Shown here: one piece after another, positions 35,441 through 41,956 of the stretch
Layout: the number at the start of each line of letters is the position of its first letter
Position numbering within the stretch: the first letter of the stretch is position 1
Assembly: GCA_017413025.1 (NCBI GenBank)
Contig: JAFPVE010000042.1
Location: 1 to 41,956, forward strand
Length of the DNA: 41,956 bases
DNA from: Acetobacter sp.
GTDB lineage: Bacteria > Pseudomonadota > Alphaproteobacteria > Acetobacterales > Acetobacteraceae
Direction: 5' to 3'
Notes under the pieces: generated by a model
Database searches by the model: none
What the model was told of the DNA's origin: nothing
What the model saw: only the letters and a program-made list of their open reading frames with translations
Made by a program: the position numbers and the translations under genes

Positions 35441-37126
35441 TTATGAGGGGTTTACAAGTGCTAATGCCCATTGAATAGCAGGAAAAGAGAAAGAGTTTGC
35501 GTGTTCTGTTGTTATTTCTGTTGAGGGAGAACTTTTTTCTGAAGTGTTTTGAGGAAGAGAGAGAGAGTCTTTTTTATAAGTATGTGCAAGTGTGAGTTGT
35601 AGTGTTGGGATAGGTGTACCCTGCCCTAAATAAATACTTTCTTCCACGATAATGCGAGTGTTTGATCGGAATAACCAAGTTTCTTCACGTGTGTGTAAAA
35701 GATATCCATTTTCTACAACTTTAATCATAACATTAGGATGTAAGTGGAAACGGACCTTAACAGAGATTGGTACATGTGCGTTTTCAATCAACTCTTCACC
35801 ACGAAAATGCTTGCCGTCACGGCTGAGATAAAGTCGGCGATAATATAAACCACCACCTTGAGAGGCATAGTTGTTATGACTCATTTCTAACCAATGACTA
35901 CCGTTATTTATACGATGCCGGTGGGTAACTTTTGGAAGAGGAAGAGATCTATCATGTGTGTAAGGATATGAGGGAGTAGTAAGATTTGTTATTTCCAAAA
36001 CAGAATGGGCAGCAGGGTAACGGAGTGCTTCTGACCATGGATCTATAGAGCTCGATCCACAATTAACAATGATTCTTTTTTTGGCAGAGGAAAACTCAAA
36101 GGAAAGCATACCTGCATGTGTGTTAGTTTCAGGTTCTGTCAATGTAGGAGATGCTGTATCAACAATAACAACGGCACGACCGTTACTCATTCGTAAAAAG
36201 CCCGTTTCAGGAAGACTAGAGGCTATAACCTTATTGCGTGAAGCGCGGCTAATGACATGTTCGATGATTTGTGGGTCAAGTTCTGTACTACCGTTAAAGA
36301 GAGCTAATCCCCCATCACTGTGTTGCATTGCTCGTAAGGCTTGTGTAGCACGGTTTGCCGTTTCTTGTAATCTTGTAGGCAAGGGACGTTGAGCGGTTTG
36401 GAGGAAAGAGATCATTTCTGCTAATTCACGTACGATAAGAAATTGTTGTTCAGGATTGCGAGAATAGTGCCCTCCGTCAGGGTGAAGTTGCTGCTGTAAT
36501 ACATCATCAATAAGATATAAATAGCGTTGAAGAAATTTAGGATATTGTGGAAGGGAAACTGCAGCAGCTAATAAGCCTTTAAGAGCGACTAGAGCTTTGT
36601 ATCCTTGAACGGTTTTAGATAGTACCATGATGGAGTGTGTTTCAACGATGATAGTAGACATAAGATTTTGTTTGAAATTGTCATCAGATGAGTCAGCAAA
36701 GAATCTGTAACAACCAAGCCAAATGGCAATACGAGAGCCTGTAATGGATGGATCCGTTAAGCGTTGAGAAGGGGGAGTATGTATCCATTGTCTAATCAGT
36801 GTGCGAGCTTTCTGCCGTGCCGATTGTGTACCGACTTGGCGTAAATCTCGTAGCCAAACAAAACTGTGTAGCCAGCGTTTGAAAGAATCTGTCCATAGGT
36901 CATTGTCCCATTCTCCACAATGGAGAGTATAAATAGTACCATTATGTAAAACTTGGTCGTGAATAAAGCGCTCTCCCGTAATAATATCACCACGCCATGG
37001 GTCACGTAATATGCAGCTTGGTGTTGTTGGAATACGGGTAAAACGTAAGAACGGGTTCCCTAAAACATAGGCAAGCCGACTATTAAGAATTTGTTGGCGT
37101 AAGGCATGTATTGAAAGAAGTGTCAC
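35441..37126 (-). CDS. Heparinase II/III-family protein
   Basis: 561-residue protein with an N-terminal alpha/alpha-barrel part (AIWLGCYRFF, QLHPDGGHYSRNPEQQFLIV) and a C-terminal beta-sandwich of the heparinase II/III type (MLSFEFSSAKKRIIVNCGSS, AAHSVLEI, HRRLYLSRDGKHFRGEE-like block). Alphaproteobacteria commonly carry such a gene beside rpe and purH. No signal peptide is evident, and its substrate in these bacteria is not established; a role in polysaccharide or envelope glycan turnover is inferred. It lies about 50 bp downstream of rpe on the same strand. Confidence 0.85.
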   Translation of the reverse strand: MTLLSIHALRQQILNSRLAYVLGNPFLRFTRIPTTPSCILRDPWRGDIITGERFIHDQVLHNGTIYTLHCGEWDNDLWTDSFKRWLHSFVWLRDLRQVGTQSARQKARTLIRQWIHTPPSQRLTDPSITGSRIAIWLGCYRFFADSSDDNFKQNLMSTIIVETHSIMVLSKTVQGYKALVALKGLLAAAVSLPQYPKFLQRYLYLIDDVLQQQLHPDGGHYSRNPEQQFLIVRELAEMISFLQTAQRPLPTRLQETANRATQALRAMQHSDGGLALFNGSTELDPQIIEHVISRASRNKVIASSLPETGFLRMSNGRAVVIVDTASPTLTEPETNTHAGMLSFEFSSAKKRIIVNCGSSSIDPWSEALRYPAAHSVLEITNLTTPSYPYTHDRSLPLPKVTHRHRINNGSHWLEMSHNNYASQGGGLYYRRLYLSRDGKHFRGEELIENAHVPISVKVRFHLHPNVMIKVVENGYLLHTREETWLFRSNTRIIVEESIYLGQGTPIPTLQLTLAHTYKKDSLSLPQNTSEKSSPSTEITTEHANSFSFPAIQWALALVNPS

Positions 37127-37179
37127 AATAAAATAAGTTAATCATAAAAACGAAGCAATTGACAAACTGAAACGTTATT

Positions 37180-37854
37180 CTATGTAGTCGTGCGTAGGGC
37201 AGTAATAGCTTTAGCGTAGTCTTTTTTTCCGTAGATAGCACTTCCTGCGATAAGGACATTAGCACCTGCTTGGATTGCAAGAGGGGCTGTTGTTTCATCA
37301 ATACCGCCATCAACAGCAAGATAAATGTTTCTGTTGGCTTGTGTGAACATATGACGTAGACGGCTGATTTTACTAAGTTGACTATAAAGGAATTTCTGTC
37401 CACCAAAACCTGGGTTAACGGTCATAATTAAAACAATATCAACGAGGTCGATTATTTCGGTAATAGCTTCTAACGGTGTTGCTGGGCAAAGAACAATTCC
37501 TGCTTTGATACCAAGGCTACGAATATGTTCTAAAGAGCGATGAATATGATAACCAGCTTCAACATGGATCAAAATATGGTTAGCGCCGGCTTGGGCAAAA
37601 GGTTTGAGATAAGGATCTACAGGGTTAATCATAAGGTGTACATCAAACGGTAGATTAGTTTTTGTTCGTAACGCTTGAACAAGAGAAGGACCAAAAGAAA
37701 TATTAGGTACAAAATGTCCATCCATAATATCAAGATGGATCCAATCAGCTCCTGACCTTGTAACGGCTTCTACCTCTTCTCCTAATTTGGTAAAATCAGC
37801 AGCAAGAATGCTTGGTGCAATAAGAGGACGTAAAGGAGATGATGCTATAGACAT
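37180..37854 (-). CDS. rpe: Ribulose-phosphate 3-epimerase
   Basis: Interconverts ribulose 5-phosphate and xylulose 5-phosphate in the pentose phosphate pathway. TIM-barrel motifs: APSILAADFTKLGEE, WIHLDIMDGHFVPNISFGP, PFDVHLMI, MTVNPGFGGQKF and VDGGI. Metal-binding His and Asp are present. Length 224 is standard. It lies between rsmB and the heparinase-like gene. Confidence 0.97.
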   Translation of the reverse strand: MSIASSPLRPLIAPSILAADFTKLGEEVEAVTRSGADWIHLDIMDGHFVPNISFGPSLVQALRTKTNLPFDVHLMINPVDPYLKPFAQAGANHILIHVEAGYHIHRSLEHIRSLGIKAGIVLCPATPLEAITEIIDLVDIVLIMTVNPGFGGQKFLYSQLSKISRLRHMFTQANRNIYLAVDGGIDETTAPLAIQAGANVLIAGSAIYGKKDYAKAITALRTTT

Positions 37855-37925
37855 GGTTTTGGTCCAATAAATAAGCTATTTAAACGTTACTTGATGGTAT
37901 TTTATGGTATTTTTGATAGAATAAA

Positions 37926-39266
37926 TTAATTTTTCCGTATGAAACGTGCAGCAAAAAAACCATCCATACCGCCTCTTTCTTGCCATAGACCCGGGTGTGT
38001 ACGTAGCCAGCCTTCAGGAGTGAGGGCATCAGGTAAAAAAACAAGTTCTTCACGAGTAAAAGGATCAGGTATGAAACCCATAGATTCGGCTGCTTTGGCG
38101 CGGTCAGGTCCTTCCTCTTTTTGAAGAGAGCATACTGTGTAGATCATTCTTCCTCCGGGACGAATCATGTTTTTAGCGGCTGCGATGAGACGGTCTTGTG
38201 TGAGAGTGAGTGTAGTAATGTCGCTTTGGCGTTTTGTCCAAAGTACATCAGGGTGTCTCCGTGCTATACCTGTAGCTGAGCAAGGAGCATCGATCAAAAT
38301 CGCATCTTGTAAAACATCAGGATTCCATGTTGTGGCGTCGGCTTGGATAAGATTAACGGCTATTTGAAGGCGTTTGATAGTATCTTGAAGTTGTGCAATA
38401 CGTGCAGGATTATTTTCGATAGCAGTGACATTTGCCCCTGTTAGCGCAAGCTGGGCAGTTTTTCCACCAGGGGCGGCACAAAGATCTGTAACATTTTCTC
38501 CTTTTTGCACCGAGAGGAGACTGGCAGGTAAACTTGCTGCGACATCTTGAACCCAAAAAGCACCCTCGGCATAATTAGGGAGCTGGGTTACGACTGTATC
38601 TGCTGAAAAACGGAGAGATCCATTTGGTAATAACATACCACCAGATTCTAACATGGTATCAAGTAATATTGTATTAAGTAAGTTGGGGCGTAGTGTAATA
38701 TCTAAAGGGGCTTCATGGCATAGAGTCGTGGCAATTGCGCGGGGAACATCTGTGCCGATCATAGACCAAGAACGCCATAGCCATGGTGGGATATTAAGAC
38801 GGGGTTGGTCGAGATTTTTAAGTAAAGAACGTCCTGCTGTGGCTATTTTACGGAGTACAGCATTAGCTAGGCCAGCAAAAGGAGAAAAATGATATCTGTG
38901 TAATAATGAGACAATGGTATTTACCGCAGCATGGGGAGGTGTATCAAGATAGAGTAGTTGGGTACATCCCATGATAAGGGCTATTTGTACAGACTCTGGT
39001 GGTTCTTTATGTAAAAAGGGTTCAATCACTGTGCGTAACGTTCCAAAATAGCGTAATGTGGTCGCAGCAAGTCTGTGCGCTGCAGCGCGGTCTCTTGGAT
39101 CTGCCTGATGGTTGTTTACTGCACGTAAGAGGCTATCGGTTAAGGGATAACGGTGATTTAAGCAAGCACGGAGTACATCGAACGCAATATCACGTGTAGG
39201 GTCTTTCTGTAGGAAAAGGAGATTTCTTTTTTTAGAAAGAGAAGTATTGTGTCGAGAAGAAACCAT
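37926..39266 (-). CDS. rsmB: 16S rRNA m5C967 methyltransferase
   Basis: SAM-dependent methyltransferase with an N-terminal NusB-like domain (RDIAFDVLRACLNHRYPL, DRAAAHRLAATTLRYFG) and a C-terminal Rossmann domain. The latter has SAM loop LCAAPGGKTAQLA, motif IV DAPCSATGIARRHPD with a catalytic-region Cys, and VCSLQKEEG with the second Cys. Length 446 residues is normal. It is followed by rpe and the heparinase-like gene, the usual alphaproteobacterial order. Confidence 0.93.
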   Translation of the reverse strand: MVSSRHNTSLSKKRNLLFLQKDPTRDIAFDVLRACLNHRYPLTDSLLRAVNNHQADPRDRAAAHRLAATTLRYFGTLRTVIEPFLHKEPPESVQIALIMGCTQLLYLDTPPHAAVNTIVSLLHRYHFSPFAGLANAVLRKIATAGRSLLKNLDQPRLNIPPWLWRSWSMIGTDVPRAIATTLCHEAPLDITLRPNLLNTILLDTMLESGGMLLPNGSLRFSADTVVTQLPNYAEGAFWVQDVAASLPASLLSVQKGENVTDLCAAPGGKTAQLALTGANVTAIENNPARIAQLQDTIKRLQIAVNLIQADATTWNPDVLQDAILIDAPCSATGIARRHPDVLWTKRQSDITTLTLTQDRLIAAAKNMIRPGGRMIYTVCSLQKEEGPDRAKAAESMGFIPDPFTREELVFLPDALTPEGWLRTHPGLWQERGGMDGFFAARFIRKN

Positions 39267-39320
39267 AGAATGTCAACACATAGCATAGAGTATTACAGAA
39301 ATTAAGGTACGTAAGCTTTG

Positions 39321-39941
39321 TTAAGCAATTAAGAGTGAAGAACCTGTAAGAGAAGGGGGATGTTGGGTTAAAAAATGTCGGAGTACTTGCGGGTAGAGAA
39401 GATGTTCTTGTATGAGAACACGGTGAGCAAGGCTTTCAACTGTATCATGAATAAAGACAGGCACGGCAGCTTGTCCAAGAATACGTCCTTCATCCATGAT
39501 TTCCGTAACAAGATGTACAGTACATCCATGAATACGTACGCCAGCTTTTAGAGCGCGTTCATGTGTATGTAAGCCAGGAAACGAAGGAAGGAGGCTTGGA
39601 TGGATGTTGAGCATACGTCCAGCCCAGGCTTGTGTAAGAAAATCAGTTAGAAGGCGCATATACCCTGCGAGGCAGACGACTTGTGCCCCTGCATTGATAA
39701 GAGCATTCTGAATAGCTTCTTCGTGAGCTACACGGTCTTTACGAAAAGGACGGTGGTCAATAACTTGTGTAGGGATTCCCTCTGCTTGAGCTACATTTAA
39801 ACCTAAAGCAGTAGGGTTATTGCTAATGACAAGGCAAATTCGTGCGGGAAAGTCTTTTTGAGCAGCAGCACGAATAAGGGCAGTTGCGTTACTACCTCTA
39901 CCACTAATGAGCAATGCAACGGGTGTTTTAGAAGAGGTCAT
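39321..39941 (-). CDS. purN: Phosphoribosylglycinamide formyltransferase
   Basis: Transfers formyl from 10-formyl-THF to GAR in purine synthesis. LLISGRGSNATALI at the N-terminus, AGYMRLLTDFL, HPSLLPSFPGLHTHERAL with catalytic His, and GCTVHLVTEIMDEG with the catalytic Asp are visible. The open frame extends into purM, but the ATG at 39941, 13 nt after the purM stop, gives 206 residues and a normal N-terminus. It is co-transcribed with purM. Confidence 0.95.
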   Translation of the reverse strand: MTSSKTPVALLISGRGSNATALIRAAAQKDFPARICLVISNNPTALGLNVAQAEGIPTQVIDHRPFRKDRVAHEEAIQNALINAGAQVVCLAGYMRLLTDFLTQAWAGRMLNIHPSLLPSFPGLHTHERALKAGVRIHGCTVHLVTEIMDEGRILGQAAVPVFIHDTVESLAHRVLIQEHLLYPQVLRHFLTQHPPSLTGSSLLIA

Positions 39942-39954
39942 TGATTGTGGATTA

Positions 39955-41037
39955 TTATCTTGTAATATTTTGGAAGTCTGGTTGTATGCGCATAATGAGA
40001 CGAGGTTTTTCTGTCGGTGTTTTTGCACGGGTTACATGACCTAAAATAGTAGCAGATTCTCCCATATCTGTAAGGAGTTTTAGAGCTTCTGCTGGTTTTG
40101 GTGTGACAAGCACCATACCGATACCACAGTTGAATACACGCAGCATTTCTTGATCGGTAACGTTACCCATACATGCGATCCATGAAAAAACAGGAGGAAT
40201 TGACCAATGATATTCAATAACGGCGTTAAAGCCATCGGGTAAGATACGAGGGAGATTACCTGGTAGACCACCTCCTGTAATATGTGCAGCACCATGGAGT
40301 AACCCCGCTTTATGAAGGGTAAGAACAGGACGAACATAAAGACGGGTTGGCGTAAGGAAAACTTCTCCTAAAGTTTGGTTTTGATCAAAATCTGCTGGGT
40401 CTGTCCACGTAAGATGCTTTTGTTTCATGACACGCCTTACGAGTGAAAAGCCGTTAGAATGTACCCCTGAAGAAAGAAGGGCAATAAGTGTATCTCCTTC
40501 AGTGATGCCAGACGGTAAGAGAGCGTTACGTTCTGCGGCACCAACGGCGAATCCTGCAATGTCATAATGGTTGTTTTGATACATACCTGGCATTTCAGCT
40601 GTTTCTCCACCGATAAGAGCGCAGCCTGATAGTTTACATCCTGCCGCAATACCCTGTACGACGCTGGTTGCAATATCGATAGATAAACGACCTGTTGCAA
40701 AATAGTCGAGAAAAAAAAGTGGCTCCGCCCCTTGTACGATAAGATCGTTCACACACATTGCAACAAGATCGATACCTATGGTTGCATGAAAATTGGTTTC
40801 AATAGCAATCATAAGTTTGGTACCCACACCATCTGTGCAAGAGACGAGAACGGGGTCGTTGAAACCGGCGGCTTTAATGTCAAATAAAGCACCAAAGCCA
40901 CCTAAATTACCCATTTTTCCGTGTCTATCTGTTGTTTTCACAAGGGGGCGAATAGACTCAACAAATGTTTCGCCACCCTCAATGTCAACACCAGATTCAT
41001 GATAAGTCATATTAGAAGGGGAAGAAAGAGAAGACAT
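39955..41037 (-). CDS. purM: Phosphoribosylformylglycinamidine cyclo-ligase
   Basis: ATP-dependent cyclisation of FGAM to AIR in purine synthesis. Key blocks are [56 protein letters not shown] and [15 protein letters not shown]. The ATG at 41037 gives 360 residues. A second ATG ten codons in (MTYHESGVD) resembles the start of many homologues and cannot be excluded. First gene of purMN, divergent from the hdaA-like gene. Confidence 0.97.
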   Translation of the reverse strand: MSSLSSPSNMTYHESGVDIEGGETFVESIRPLVKTTDRHGKMGNLGGFGALFDIKAAGFNDPVLVSCTDGVGTKLMIAIETNFHATIGIDLVAMCVNDLIVQGAEPLFFLDYFATGRLSIDIATSVVQGIAAGCKLSGCALIGGETAEMPGMYQNNHYDIAGFAVGAAERNALLPSGITEGDTLIALLSSGVHSNGFSLVRRVMKQKHLTWTDPADFDQNQTLGEVFLTPTRLYVRPVLTLHKAGLLHGAAHITGGGLPGNLPRILPDGFNAVIEYHWSIPPVFSWIACMGNVTDQEMLRVFNCGIGMVLVTPKPAEALKLLTDMGESATILGHVTRAKTPTEKPRLIMRIQPDFQNITR

Positions 41038-41373
41038 AATAATCTAGTCGTTTGAACGCAAAAGAAAAAAGTAGTTTTATATGGCTCGGCTAACCCAAAC
41101 GCCTCCAAAAAACGATTAGAGTATGTTGTAACGAATTAAAACTTATAAGTGTAGAGTATAACGGTTTCTTAATGATATGGCTATATTTTGTTAAAAACGA
41201 GATGATAAAAAGTTTATGAAGTATGTGATAGATATCGGAAATGGCATTCTGGAAAGGTATTCTAAAAATTGTACTAGTAAAGTTTATGTCTATACAGATG
41301 ATGAAGACAGATGATGAAGAGAATATCGTAAAATAACAAAGGGTATGGGGAAAACTCTTGATATTATAAAGTG
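41038..41373. other. Noncoding region between divergent purM and the hdaA-like gene
   Basis: About 335 bp, AT-rich. It contains a 13-bp duplication (acagatgatgaag at 41295-41307 and 41308-41320) roughly 55-80 bp upstream of the hdaA-like start. No gene recognised. A PurR-type operator was not identified. Confidence 0.5.
41295..41320. repeat. 13-bp perfect tandem duplication
   Basis: acagatgatgaag occurs at 41295-41307 and again at 41308-41320, upstream of the hdaA-like gene. Confidence 0.95.
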
Positions 41374-41956
41374 ATGCAATTAGCTTTACCATTTACATAT
41401 ACGTCAAGATTTGATGACATTGATTTTGTGGCAGCACCTTCTAATGCAGCAGCGCGTGCGTGGGTGTTGGGTTCTGATGCTTTTACACGCTGGCCAGAGG
41501 GGCGTATGGTTTTGTGGGGAAAAAGTGGAACTGGGAAAACACATTTATTATCTATTTGGGCAAAGCGGCAGGGTGTTTCTGTTATACAAGGCGATTTGTT
41601 AAAGGAGGATGATATTGAAAATATTTTTAATATAAAATTTGATTTGGGTTCTCAATTATTGGAAGGTAGATGTGCTATTGCCCTCGATAATGCTGATAGC
41701 GTACCCAAAGAACAAAACTTGTTACATCTTTTAAATCTCGCATGTGAGTATCAATTACCGCTACTCATGGTAGCGCAAGATCCACCCACGCGTTGGCCTG
41801 TGAGGTTGCCAGATTTACAAAGTCGCTTGCGTGCAACGGCGAGTGTGGCTATAGATCAGGCAGAGGAGTATTTGTTGTATAGGTTATTTCTACGTTTGTT
41901 AGCCGAACGACAGCTTGTTGTCCCCCATCAAATTGTTATGTGGTTATTATATCGTA
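41374..41956 (+). CDS. hdaA: HdaA-like DnaA-related regulator, 3'-partial
   Basis: The 5' 194 codons of a DnaA/Hda-family AAA+ protein running off the right edge. It begins MQLALPFTYTSRFDDIDFVA, then SNAAARAWV, the P-loop WGKSGTGKTHLLS, the Walker B-like CAIALDNAD and RLPDLQSRLRATASVAI of the sensor region. Alphaproteobacterial HdaA works with the DNA-loaded clamp to inactivate DnaA after initiation. A GTG immediately precedes the ATG and is an alternative start. Being partial, it lacks the C-terminal part that would separate HdaA from other DnaA paralogues. Confidence 0.85.
   Translation, partial: MQLALPFTYTSRFDDIDFVAAPSNAAARAWVLGSDAFTRWPEGRMVLWGKSGTGKTHLLSIWAKRQGVSVIQGDLLKEDDIENIFNIKFDLGSQLLEGRCAIALDNADSVPKEQNLLHLLNLACEYQLPLLMVAQDPPTRWPVRLPDLQSRLRATASVAIDQAEEYLLYRLFLRLLAERQLVVPHQIVMWLLYR

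Noticed and set aside
41411-41602. Small plus-strand open frame near the right edge
   Set aside because: Out of frame with the hdaA-like gene, whose P-loop and Walker B motifs are in the frame starting at 41374.

Overview
The window is chromosomal DNA from an alphaproteobacterium, most likely an AT-rich member of the acetic acid bacteria (Acetobacteraceae). Supporting this are the gene order ffh-rpsP-rimM-trmD-rplS-leuC-leuD-leuB, the order tmk-holB-metG-tatD, the rsmB-rpe-heparinase-like and purM-purN blocks, an ATP12-type F1 assembly chaperone, an HdaA-type DnaA homologue, and Tat-like leaders on cell-wall enzymes. The moderately low G+C, many TTG/GTG starts and numerous short tandem duplications between genes fit a host- or insect-associated lineage, but that ecological reading is inference. 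I see no phage, plasmid, CRISPR array or intact transposon.

Layout. Positions 1-1537 hold a dihydrolipoamide dehydrogenase whose open frame runs off the left edge and appears to begin with the end of a lipoyl domain. Next come ahcY (minus strand), plsC, a tRNA with anticodon CAT (minus) and a lone MlaD-type MCE protein (minus). Positions 5208-12523 form a plus-strand cell-wall and replication/translation cluster: uppP, mltB-like, D,D-carboxypeptidase, tmk, holB, metG, tatD, with several ATGA overlaps. A large OmpA-family protein (minus, 12845-14641) with a long internal insertion follows. An ATP12 chaperone comes next, then a 500-bp repeat-rich intergenic region, then ffh-rpsP-rimM-trmD-rplS and leuCDB.

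Positions 23728-24753 encode an unrecognised lipoprotein. Positions 24835-26952 are a divergent pair: a GNAT/YghO-like acyltransferase and a short-chain dehydrogenase. Positions 26959-30349 are the queuosine genes queA-tgt-queG (minus). Then come an N-formylglutamate-amidohydrolase-family gene, aroE, a minus-strand secreted TPR protein, coaE, dnaQ and a small secreted protein. The minus-strand block 35441-41037 carries a heparinase II/III-family gene, rpe, rsmB, purN and purM. The 5' part of an hdaA-like gene runs off the right edge.

Most of the window is ordinary housekeeping sequence. The less ordinary parts are the lipoyl-E3 arrangement at the left edge, the OmpA protein with a ~230-residue insertion and a G9 tract upstream, three consecutive short tandem arrays before ffh, a pattern of 7-17 bp perfect tandem duplications across the window, the orphan lipoprotein, a possible ceramide-pathway gene pair, and a TPR gene built from near-identical 129-bp units. 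I found no convincing undescribed multi-gene system.
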